A stretch of DNA of 64,000 bases from Helianthus annuus. Its lineage: Eukaryota > Streptophyta > Magnoliopsida > Asterales > Asteraceae. Of this stretch, positions 45,954 through 55,883 are shown piece by piece. The position numbers and the translations under genes were made by a program. The notes under the pieces are model-generated. The model was not told the origin of the DNA, made no database searches, and was given only the letters and a program-made list of their open reading frames with translations. The DNA lies in contig NC_035445.2 of assembly GCF_002127325.2 (NCBI RefSeq), forward strand, positions 87,383,912-87,447,911. Reading direction: 5' to 3'. Within the stretch, counting starts at the first letter, position 1. The number at the start of each line of letters is the position of its first letter.

Positions 45954-48035
45954 AAAACCTGACTTGCCGGAGCTCCCAAGTTGGTAATCGTGGAGCAGGA
46001 ATCGGCACATTTCTTGAGAAATTCACATATGTGAAATTTCGATTTACAAGTGGTAGTTTTTCTTGAAATTGTCATATCTTATCTTTACAAGTGGTATAGT
46101 AGTTAGCAAACCTACAAGTGGTTGACAGGAGGTTTGTTCTTACAAGTGGTTAATCAAGGTCATTAAGTTGAACTTGATTTAACTATCATACAAAATGGTT
46201 GAAAAGAACAATGTGATGAACCCCTAACCTACAAGTGGTTTATGAATTTCAACAAAACTTATTTTTCGGAAAAACCATTTTGATTAAAACAAACTTAAGT
46301 GTTTTGAAATCATAATGGGAAAATAGTTTGTTGTCAGGGGGAATTCTGATTGTTTATGCCAAAAGAATTGTTGTGGATTGCTTGAAACAATAGTTGTCAC
46401 TTTACTTGTACAGTTTATTTTCAAATTTTCTTTACATGGTTTTGAATTTTAGGGGGAGTAAGAAATTTCAGAAAATCCAAAAACATTAGAAAATTTGAAA
46501 AATCCAAAAAAAAAACATGATGAAATGAAAAAGAGTTTTATTGTGAAAAAGAGGAAATGATAGTACATCAGTGGACTATCACAGCACGCTAAAGAATTGG
46601 AAAGTCAAATGTGATAAATGATCTCACTGAGGATATGTCAGTAGGTTTTTACACATTTAGTAGATTGTTTTCGAGATATAAACCTAAATATTAAATGCTT
46701 ACTTATCTCGTGGGGAACATCTCTCAGATATATGGGTAACCCCCGAAATCTTGTTTGAAAGACTTTCTGTTTCTGACATACCATACCTGGACTTCTGATT
46801 TTGCGGAAGCAATAGCCTAGTCCTCTTATAATGCTTTGCATAGCTTTAATCATAAAGCCCACCCTCAGCATAAAAAATGATGAAACATTGAAAAATGCTA
46901 ATCATGTGTTGTTGAAGAAAAGATCCCCAAACGGGACACACCGAAAGACGAGCCATCATCTCTTTGTCTGAACGGAAGTTCTAACCTGAGCTCTCATGGT
47001 ATCGCATTACCTGTTTACAGATATTATTAATGTACATTCACCTGTAAGACTGAATATAGAAGTCTAAATACGGGAGTATATTCTGAGATGGGACACGCGA
47101 AAAAGTTTAAGTCATTAAAACACTAATCTCGTATCTCAAAACAGTTGAACTTTGTGTGAAAATTTAAGTGGATCAGTATACTGACAATCTAGGTGAATTG
47201 TTTAAAACTTAAAATGTTTAAAGCTTAACGGTGTTAGTGATTTGTCTCATAAACCAATATGATCCTCTTACGCAAACTCACAAAAATATTGTATGTAAAT
47301 ATTTCTTTGTTGTTTCCTTTAAAAAACAAAAATCCAAAAAGAATGTGTTTTAGCATAAAATTTTGAAAAATCAAAAAGATTTTATTTCATCTTATTTTCG
47401 ACAACTGATATTGAAAAGCTGATTTTCAAAATTCCAAGTGCTAAACATGATGAACAAAAGGTTTGGGAGAGTTTGTTTGAGATGAAAAATTGGATTTGAA
47501 AAGGAAAAATGTTATTTTTACAAGTGGTTCATCAGAGATTAAGATTGTAAAATCATTTCTTTATTGATTAATATCTGCAAGTGGTATATAAAGTTGTCAA
47601 ATTTTTAAATTTGTGAAATTTATTGTGAGGTAGAGGTTGTACATGTATGAATAAGAGCCAGGTTTCGATCTTGAACCTGTGAAAGTCTGACCATGATCCC
47701 AAGCACGACTTAAGGGGGAGTTTGTTAGCAAAAGAGAGTTTGTAGATGTAAAGAGTCAGGTTCTGATCATGGATCTGTGGTTTGCACAAGCTGCTGATGC
47801 TGATGAACTTAAGGAATCAAGAGACCTGATCAAGAGAATTAGAAAGCTTGAGAGCCAGATTGCGATTCTGAACCTTTGAAGATCAACATCCAAGAGGAAG
47901 ATTAGTTGATGAAGAGAAGAGAGAGATTGATGATACTAAAAATGTTAGATACTTCGAAAGAGAACGAGATGACTGATAAAGACTGAAGATTGAAGACTCG
48001 ACACTGAAGACTTCGTCAACATCCAAGGGGGAGTC
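45954..48035 (+). other. Non-coding 3' interior of the Gag-only element
   Basis: No protein. Six exact TACAAGTGGT words (46045, 46086, 46113, 46141, 46230, 47519) and one variant (47575) echo the LTR-end/primer-site junction at 41776. Polypurine-like AGGGGGA words occur near 46337, 46451 and 47713, the last followed by an LTR-start-like TTTGTTAG. The real tract CCAAGGGGGAGTC lies just before 48036. Confidence 0.75.
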
Positions 48036-48457
48036 TGTTGGTGCATATGTCTGTCGACTTCGTCTTGTATCGAGTCTTGTATTAGATTGTTGAGATAAGG
48101 GCACGAAATACGAGAAATATGTGCTTAGGACTATTTTGCACGAAATAGCATGAAAGTCATTTCGCACGAAATGACATAGTCATTTCGTACGAAATAGACT
48201 GGCTATTTCGCTTGGGCCATTTCGTGCGAAATACCCTTGCCTATAAATAGTAGGTTGTGCCATCTCATTTGTAACTTTCCGGTTTTAGTGTCGAACTGCT
48301 GCCGAAGTGTCTACTCGTTGTAAATCTTTCTTATATCAATCAAAAAGACATTTAAAGTGAATTGCAAGCTGAATCAACTTAATACGTTTGTTTCCGCCTC
48401 TCGTATTGAGCAAAAACTCTTCTGATCGACTCGTTTGGGTCAGAAAACGATCCTACA
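48036..48457 (+). repeat. 3' LTR of the Gag-only copia element
   Basis: 422 bp, TG...CA ends, preceded by the polypurine tract AAGGGGGAGTC. It retains about 49 bp of palindrome units missing from the 5' LTR, and the TATA box TATAAATAG near 48242. Confidence 0.92.
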
Positions 48458-48462
48458 AATCT

Positions 48463-49190
48463 CTCTCGAACCAACATTGAGCAGAATCATTTGGAGCTTG
48501 TCTCAGTCATTCTAAGTGAGTCTTAGCTCACAAACAACTATTTTAATCATCTTCTTCTACATTTTCTTCTGCTTTATCAAACCTTTTTACAAGATTCTTC
48601 ACGAATCTTCACTTGGTTTTCCAGATTTGCCATGGCAACTGGATGAACTCTAAAAATCAGTTGTGGACCAAGTAGAAGGTGAAGTTAACAACGTACAACA
48701 TAAAGCATTACCTTAGATTGATTCTAGTGTTTGATCTTCAAGGTTTGAAGGATCAAAGATTGGATGATTATGTGAGAAGTTGGTGTAGCCAATGATTAGG
48801 GAAATGATGATTAGAAAACTGCCGTAGAGTGATTTGTGAGGGAGGTTTAGGGTTATGCAGGAGTTTATTAAAGTTTCTAACTTAACCATAAAGCACCCCT
48901 AACTATGTAACTTTCACACAAAGCACATAACAACTTGTAATTTACAATCAAATCATATAATTCACGTATTTGTCATGCAACACATAAGTTTCGCATAAAC
49001 CGTCTGTTTATAATTATTATTCATGTTAGTCACCAACGTTCGAGAGTTATAATGTGTGTGTTCCGGTAATTCCCCGAATTACCAAAGTAGACCCATTTAA
49101 CTAACCTTAGTTAAATGCAGTGCTATGAATGTATGACTAAGTTAACTGTGGTTAGGTTAAAGTATTAACCTGAAATTGCGGGTTGTCACA
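48463..49190 (+). repeat. Solo LTR, second part (from 40911)
   Basis: Resumes after the duplicated AATCT and ends GGGTTGTCACA. Together with 40911-41406 it makes an LTR of about 1.2 kb in TG...CA form. The outside flanks (AGTTA and ATAAA) do not match, so either it arose by recombination between two insertions or one edge has decayed. Confidence 0.75.
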
Positions 49191-49268
49191 ATAAAAATAT
49201 TAAATAATAAAATATTAAAAATGCTAACTATCAATATAAAAATAAAGTTACTATTCATGTTCACTCGT

Positions 49269-49314
<46 letters not shown>

Positions 49315-49888
49315 GGAGAAGGATCCGTTAGGAACCACCCTTTATTGCGAGAACCGCGAGAACCAATGTGAACACAACCAAAAATACCTAAAAAACACAC
49401 AATTTTTTTTTAATATTTTTTTATCAAAAAATCGCTACTTTTAGTAGTAAAATAAATTATTTAAAAAAAAATATTTTTGGCTACTAAAAGTAGCGATTCT
49501 AATGTAAAAAATATAAAAAAAAAATTGTTGTGTTTTTTTTTTATTTTTTTTAGGTTTTTTAGGGGTTTAGTTTTTTTTAGCATTTTAGCTTTGAGGGTGG
49601 GGGGTGTCTTTAGGTTTTTGGGGGGTGGGGGAGTGGGGTTTAGGTTTTTTAGGGGGGTTATGTTTTTTTTATTTTTTTTAGGGGGGGGGGGGTTTAGTTT
49701 TTAGCATTTAGCTTGGGGTGGGGGTGGGGGGTTAGGTTTTTTTTGGGGTGGGGGGGGGGGGTTTAGGTTTTTTTTTGTTGGGGGGGGGGGGGTTAGGTTC
49801 TTTTAGGTTTTTTTAGCTATTTTTGATTGTGTTCACATTGGTTCTCGCGGTTCTCGCAATAAAGGTGGTTCTCGTATGAACCTTACCC
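49315..49888. mobile_element. (TA)n-bounded MITE, 574 bp, same terminus family as 10130-26274
   Basis: The two ends form an imperfect inverted repeat of about 60 bp including TTGCGAGAACCGCGAGAACC and CCAATGTGAACAC, between (TA)n tracts. Inside, a perfect 17-bp inverted repeat (49431-49447 and 49481-49497, ATCGCTACTTTTAGTAG) is followed by a T/G-only stretch with G-runs (49583-49800). The open frame 49477-49704 is low-complexity and not a gene. Confidence 0.88.
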
Positions 49889-49900
49889 TATATATATATA

Positions 49901-50092
49901 GGGTGGGGGTCTAGAGTGAACACTAGTGTATTTGCGAACTGAGTTAACAAATCCTGACCATTGATTTACACACGTGTATGGCTAGGATTTCATCATCAAA
50001 TCGTAAAATACACTAGTGTGTATTTCATCATCAAATCCTGGACATTAATTTACACACGTGTATGGCCATGATTGGTTCGCTCAGTTCGCAAA
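49901..50092 (+). mobile_element. (TA)n-bounded inverted-repeat element, truncated by an LTR
   Basis: Starts after (TA)n with GGGTGGGGGTCTAGAGTGAA. An internal duplicate pair (TTTACACACGTGTATGGC at about 49960 and 50050) is seen. The mirror of the start (TTCGCTCAGTTCGCAAA) begins at about 50076 and is then cut by the LTR start TGTAACAC at 50093; the missing end should lie beyond the inserted elements. Confidence 0.7.
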
Positions 50093-50439
50093 TGTAACAC
50101 TCTGCATTTTGGCACTTTCTTATTTTAGCAAGCCATGTTGTACTTTCCGTATTTAAACACTTGTACTCTCTTTGTAATCTACTTTCGTTTCATTTGTAAT
50201 TCGAGACTATTGATCATAATGAAAACGAAGTTATTTAATCATGTTCGTGTATTCACGTTAGTCTTATGTGGAACTGATAATTAAATTCTCGTTTGAACGA
50301 AATATTATTCAAGGATTCTTGATTCTTTATCGACACTTGATACTCGTTAATCTAATAATGAAATTCGGATCCTAATTCTTGAAACTCGGAAGTTTCGCGA
50401 AATGGTTAATCGTTGAGAAGTCTTTTAGCTTTTATTAAA
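50093..50439 (+). repeat. LTR, first part, interrupted by a Helitron (continues at 55884)
   Basis: Starts TGTAACAC and shares GTAAT-CGAGACT and GATCATAATGAAAA with the LTR at 40911. Broken at A50439, where the Helitron starts. Confidence 0.75.
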
Positions 50440-51103
50440 TCTATATATATATATAAACATGTTAAATAAGGGCTGAGGTGGCGCGTTATAAGGGCTTGAG
50501 AGATGATGTGGCATCACCATAGGCCTTCTTGAAAATGGTTTTGGCTCCAAAAAATCCTTCTTATTACAATGGGTTAGGCGGGATCCGAATACGTTGTTTA
50601 CGACCCGATATGCAAAAAAGATCGGATCCATATATATTACAGATTTGCTTCATAATATTCACTTAAAATATGACTTCTTTCTCTTTCTCCTACACGCCAA
50701 CCAAGAAACCCTTTCTTCTTCATCCAGTTCGTTGGTCAGAGATCTTCATAGGTAAGCTTAATCTATTCGATATCTCCTAAAAACCTAAATCTTGGCTCGT
50801 GTTTTCCTTCACGAACCCTAATCTCGGTCACCGCCGCTGATCAAGAAAACCCTAGATGTGCATACGCATCTTCTTCATGAAATCCCCAGATCAAGCCGCT
50901 ACAATCGTTTCTTCAAAGATCCAGCCACTATAATCATTCTGGTATGTATTTTTCTTTTGCTGATTCATATTCTGATTGTTAATTTGATATATCTTAGATC
51001 GTTCTTTCCGATTTCAAACCACAAATCAGGGGATTTACAAGTATGATGTATCGTGCTGTATTCAGATTGATTGGATGTGATGTTAACATGTTTTTGTTTT
51101 CAG

Positions 51104-51277
51104 GGAACGGTTTTGGATGGACATGCCCTTATATTACAGTTGTGCCGTGTTAAGAACAATGATAGAGTAAAAGAGAAGGTGGGCGAAGATCAAAGTTCAA
51201 CGAAGTTAATTGTGAGAAATGTAGCTTTTGAAGCTACCGAGAAAGAGTTGCGCCAATTGTTTAGCCCTTTTGGTCAA
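51104..51277 (+). pseudogene. Captured exon of an MRD1/RBM19-like multi-RRM protein, part 1
   Basis: 58 codons between a TTTTCAG acceptor and a GTAATA donor. The run STKLIVRNVAFEATEKELRQ is the start of an RRM (RNP2 LIVRNV), preceded by a linker with GHALILQL. It matches my memory of plant MRD1/RBM19 proteins, multi-RRM factors for small-subunit rRNA processing in the nucleolus. The parent gene is not in the window; this is a fragment inside a Helitron and cannot make a working protein alone. Confidence 0.8.
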
Positions 51278-51523
51278 GTAATATTTTGTAATATTCTCTT
51301 TCAACAAGTCTGCAAATAGAAAATTTCTACCTTGAAAGCTTCATATCATGTTATACCTATTAAAACTAGCATTTGTGCATGAATGATGCAAGCTCAGCTT
51401 TAAAATTCGTATTGCTATATAAATGTTTTGATTTTTCATGTTTGATTTTGTCACAATGAAGTTAGAATAATAGGCTATTTACTTGTGTTACATGTGATTT
51501 TAAACAATTTTATGCAATTACAG

Positions 51524-51654
51524 GTAAAGAGTTTAAGGCTTCCAACAAGGTTCGGGAAGCATATAGGATTTGCTTTTGTCGAGTATGTAACAAAACAAGA
51601 GACGAAAAACGCCTTGCAAGCTCTATCAAACCTAATTTATATGGGCGTCATCTG
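51524..51654 (+). pseudogene. Captured exon of the MRD1/RBM19-like protein, part 2, frameshifted
   Basis: Follows in phase after a 246-bp intron (acceptor ATTACAG). KSLRLPTRFGKHIGFAFVEY supplies RNP1 (GFAFVEY) and completes the RRM begun in the previous exon. Near 51631 one base appears lost: the expected LYGRHL ending is encoded in another frame just before the donor at 51655. The fragment is therefore inactive. Confidence 0.8.
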
Positions 51655-53030
51655 GTATGCTTTTCGGGGGAAATTTTAATTTAAATTTTACCTATTTATC
51701 TTCTTTATCATATTACAAAAACACAGGTTTTTAAACCATGGACAAAGTTAAACATTACTATTTGTTAGTTTGTTACTGAATGGCTGAGTACGTAGAAGCT
51801 AGAACGAGTCATTATCCTCTTAAAAAGATCTACACTTTAAAACTAGAGGCAGCGATTTCATCCGATTTGCGTATGAATGGGTAAAAATAGGTAAAAATGT
51901 ATCGGGTCAAATCAATCAAATAGCTGGAACATGTAGATGATTATATGAACCTGTGAATGTCTTACTTTACTTACAAGTACATGTTCTTTCAACTTATTAT
52001 TTAGAATATTTCACTACATTGAATATTTGACTAATTATTTATTCATTTGTTGTGTATGCACCCAACTAGAGTCCTGAAAATGGTGGTTTTGCAATTTGCA
52101 GCCACCAGTTCCGAAACCATATTTACAGGTGCCATTTTGTGCTTCATTTGTTAAGTAATTGAGTTATGATTTAGTTGGACATGATATGTTTTTATGCCCT
52201 ATATTCTTTTAGTTTCTTTTTAAATAAATTTTGTTCTCCTTCATTTGTTTTCCAGATTTAGGACGATATGCTACACTATTGTATGTTCGTCTATGGCTCC
52301 ATGGACTCTAGCGGGGTTTAAGATCCCTTGACGGTAGTCCATCTTCTAACTAAATGACTAAAGCAGTTTATTCAAATTAAGTTTTGACAATGTTATTTGT
52401 TATTTTATTGAAAATATCAATAATGATATTTCATTGGAATATGTCTTTGCCTTTAGCATGGAAAGTGTTTTTGGTTTCAGTAATATGAACCGAGCCATGA
52501 GGGAGAAGAGGAGCCATAATGATATTTCATTGAAATATGCCTTTGCCTTTACTAATTTTTTTTAGTAAAAATTTAATTTTATTATATTAATTTGCGAAAA
52601 AAAATCGGGCTGAACGTGTCATATTCTGCTCAACCCGCGAATATTCGGGTTGTGTTCGGGTTCATATGTATGACATGCTTTTCGGGTTCGTTTAAAATTT
52701 CCGGGTTCAGGTTGGGTGAACCCTTGAACACGACCTGTTTAGCACCCTTAGTAAAAACTACCTTTTCTTTTTCCTCATAAGCCGTCAAGTGAATGTAAAT
52801 ACAGTTTATTCCACTTTATGTATTGATGCTTGATCATAATACAAATTTCCTTTCATTTAACATAATCCTATTTCTTTTCACCTAAATATTAAAAAAATTT
52901 TGAATGCTTGGAAACATAATAAATTGCAGGCCTCTCCCCTTTCATCACCGTCGCTTGGTTGGAGCAAGCATACAGGTAACTTCCATTACCATTGATACCC
53001 TTTCTTTTCGTTACTTCTTGCGTATTTTAA

Positions 53031-53080
53031 TCTATTATATATAATAAATGAGAATATTTGGGCTGATGTGGCATGATATT
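53031..53080 (+). mobile_element. Internal Helitron 5' terminus
   Basis: TCTATTATATATAATAAATG preceded by A, then GGGCTGATGTGGCA, parallels the outer 5' end (GGGCTGAGGTGGCG at about 50470). Only one 3' end exists downstream, so this is either a nested Helitron sharing that end or a truncated remnant. Confidence 0.65.
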
Positions 53081-53746
53081 TTGCAAAAATTCTTCTTTGA
53101 ATCCTCATCAATAATACGAATTCGGTCCGGCGATTGAAGTTTCTTGCGAAGAATAACGAAAGAAGATCAAATTGATTCAGATTGAAACCGTAGCCTCCCT
53201 CTTTCTTTTGCTTGAAGCTTCTACCATACGCTTTCCTGAAACCCTAAAGTATCATACACTTCTTCTTCTTCTACCTGCTTTCATTCTCTCTGAATCGCTT
53301 GTGCTATTTCAAAACCCTCATCTCATATTCTTTAATTACGGGCATTCGTTTAAAAGGTATGTTATTATTGCATACATGAATGTATGATTATTATTATTGA
53401 CATATGGAATGTAAGAACTATTAGAGTTTCTTTAAAGATATTTTTGTTGTTTGTTTGTTGAAGATGGGTTTTGATTAGATAGATATCTGTTGTTTGTTTG
53501 GGTATGGAGTTTGTGCGCCCACCTACATCAGCACGCACATCTGCCACCAGATCAGGTGTGGGGATTCTTGAAGGTGATAGATATCTCTCATACTAAATTA
53601 TTTAAAATTGGTTTGTGTTTGTTGCATTTTATTGCTAGGCTTTTTTTCTGGTCAAAAATTTATTTTATTGGTTCCATGCTTAAATAATTGTGATGGTCTG
53701 CAATGGTGCAATGTATTTTGTCGTTTGAAAGTAACTCTTTTGACAG

Positions 53747-53836
53747 ATTTTCTTGCTTCGGATTGCTGGATTTCTTCTACCCTGTTACATCATGGTTTGG
53801 GCCATCAGCATTTTGCAGCGTCGAAGACAACAACAG
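53747..53836 (+). pseudogene. Captured exon of a MARCH-type (RINGv) E3 ligase
   Basis: Thirty codons between a TTTGACAG acceptor and a GTCTGC donor, in the frame from 53747. LLRIAGFLLPCYIMVWAISI followed by LQRRRQQQ is a hydrophobic membrane segment with a basic flank that I recognise from the C-terminal part of plant RINGv/DUF3675 membrane E3 ligases. The RING domain itself is absent, so it is a fragment only. The open frame printed in another phase here (53608-53856) is not the meaningful one. Confidence 0.7.
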
Positions 53837-54279
53837 GTCTGCCCTATGCTATGTAGTTATTATATTTTGAGTCATAATTTTTTCGTATGGTGATGCCTTT
53901 ATATTGATCTATACATTCACTCAAATCAGTTCCCACTCTGTATACTTGGTGAACACATTTTAATGCCTTTTCTTTTGCTTTTTAGCGATTTTGAACGTAT
54001 ATGAATGAATATATGATGCTCACATTGTTTTATTGGTCTGTGAAAAGGTCGACCATAATATTTTTTTGGAAGATGAGAAGGCTTTGTTTTGAATTTTCAT
54101 GAAAATTAAAGCGTATACTCCTATTTTGATTTGAAACAACATTAATTACAGTTTGTGAATGATATGAGTTACTTAATGGTTCAGCTAGCTTCTTTAATTT
54201 GATTGCATTGATGAAAGGGTAAAATTGATGATTAAACTAATAGCAGGTTTGTGTTTTTTTATTGCATTTTTTGTTACAG

Positions 54280-54381
54280 GAACTAGAATGGAGGTTATTT
54301 GGGATGCAGTCAATCACCGCAGGTTTTGGTAGGGTTTCGACGATGTTGGCTTTGGGTAGTCTCAGTTATTTTGGTGGAAAG
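54280..54381 (+). pseudogene. Exon-like segment of unknown origin in the Helitron
   Basis: Open in the frame ELEWRLFGMQSITAGFGRVS between a TTGTTACAG acceptor and a GTTCGG donor. It may be a captured exon; I do not recognise the protein. A second similar exon-like segment, 54651-54752, is Pro/Met-rich (MIWTMVPPPFQQMAPAPWFP). Confidence 0.4.
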
Positions 54382-55854
54382 GTTCGGTTTACTATTTAAA
54401 TGTTAACGTGTACTTCATTTACCTACAAGAGGTTTACGCTTTGGTTGGCTTGATTTTAGGAACACAAATCATATAGCTTTGACTCATTCTCTTGTAAACA
54501 GGTGAATTTTGGTGTTGTTTTATCTTAAAAGAGTCCAACAAGGGGTTAACTTAAAAAATTGCTACTAGGGAATAGGTTGAGTGGGGCAAATGGCAATTGT
54601 TCAGTCATAATGTTGTTTTTTTTTGGTGTTTTTGTGATGTCTTTTGTAGCAACTGGTAGTATGAATCCAATGATCTGGACAATGGTTCCACCTCCTTTTC
54701 AGCAGATGGCACCTGCACCATGGTTTCCACCACTTCGATTTCATCTTAAAGGTATCAACCATCAAATTCAAAACATTAAGTATTATTAATCTTGTGTTTC
54801 TTGATTTTCACCATATTTGCCCTTTGAATATAGCGATGGATGTAGAAGACAGCTGTGTTATTACTCATGTTCAATATAAGCTCTTTCGTATTCATGTGAG
54901 CAAGAATAAAGGAAGACACAAAGGAGGTGTGAAACATAGTTCAGATGATACAGGTTCAAGTGTCAAATTTGTATCATGTGAACTGTGTTTGACACATCCT
55001 TTGTGTCTTTCTCTCTTCTTGCTCACATGAACACGAAAGAGGTTATCTTGAACATGATGTTATCTATTAAAGGAGCTTATATGATGACATAGAATTGGCT
55101 ACGTGTCAATCTCTCAGGTATGCTATGTAGTCCTTGCTGATGTCATAATTACGAAACGGTATCCTTTAGTGTTTTTTTCGCTCAAGTTTGAAACTGTATT
55201 GTTTAGTGTTACTCTACCTTCAAGGTAAGTCCAAAGAGCAGTTATCTATATATTAAAATTTTGCCTTCAAATTATTTCTAACAAAACAATAGAAACGTTG
55301 TTGATTATTTGATTTTTTTTTTTCATTTTTTTGTAGCTATGACAAGGTTTAAAGCTATTGAATGGCTTGAAAGTATTTTTGAATAATGGATGTGTTTTTT
55401 CACTTTACAAGCACACATTTACCATAGACTTAGTTTGGTCAGATAATTTGGAATGGGTCCAACTGGTAATCAATTATGGATTTGAAGCAACATATCAAAG
55501 GGAAGTTGTTGAAGTTGGAGGTTGATCATCGAAATACATCAAGTTATCAAGATATGATTGTACAGGTTTCAAACCATATTGTCAATTAGAGTATTTGATT
55601 CATTTAAGATTGATGTGAAACAATTATATAAAGTTTAGTTGTTTTTATGATTGAAATAGTGTGATTGTATTAAGAATTATATATACCTAAGTAACTTGGT
55701 GCGTTTTTGTCCCAATATCTCAACAAGCTTAGTATCGACACCAAAGTTTATATTATATAGTATCGACACTAAAGTTTATATTATATATTTAAACCCTTTG
55801 TTTTTTATTTTATTTTATTTATACATTTGATATTTATCTTAATAGTTTTCTCCA

Positions 55855-55883
55855 ACCCGGGTAGCACCCGGGTGATAACCTAG
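55855..55883 (+). other. Helitron 3' hairpin and CTAG end
   Basis: Two ACCCGGGT arms (each itself palindromic) around an AGC loop, then GATAAC and CTAG. This is the transposition terminator of Helitrons. Confidence 0.9.

Larger units (their letters stand above)
41407..48457 (+). mobile_element. Non-autonomous Gag-only copia-type LTR retrotransposon (TR-GAG)
   Basis: LTRs of 373 and 422 bp, both starting TGTTGGTGCATATG and ending CCTACA, with a perfect 5-bp duplication AATCT (41402-41406 and 48458-48462). A tRNA-Met-like primer site and a polypurine tract are present. Only a decayed gag region lies inside; there is no protease, integrase, RT or RNase H. The LTRs differ by about nine substitutions plus a ~49-bp indel, so it is clearly older than the two elements on the left. 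Confidence 0.9.
50440..55883 (+). mobile_element. Helitron, 5444 bp, carrying captured exon fragments
   Basis: The 5' end TCTATATATATATA follows an A. The 3' end has the hairpin ACCCGGGT-AGC-ACCCGGGT (55855-55873), six bases, then CTAG at 55880-55883 followed by T. Insertion between A and T without target duplication is the Helitron rule, and both sides continue the same LTR family, which supports the limits. No Rep/helicase is visible, so it is non-autonomous. It contains coding fragments from at least two unrelated genes in plus orientation with introns kept, as expected of DNA-level capture. Confidence 0.85.

Noticed and set aside
40911..49190. Full LTR retrotransposon with LTRs at 40911 and 50093
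   Set aside because: The sequences are related, but 40911-41406 joins 48463-49190 as a single LTR once the copia element is removed, and no internal region lies between the two LTRs.
51071..51319. An intact small RRM gene
   Set aside because: Only one RRM with neighbouring linker is present, split by an intron and frameshifted in the second exon, within Helitron ends.
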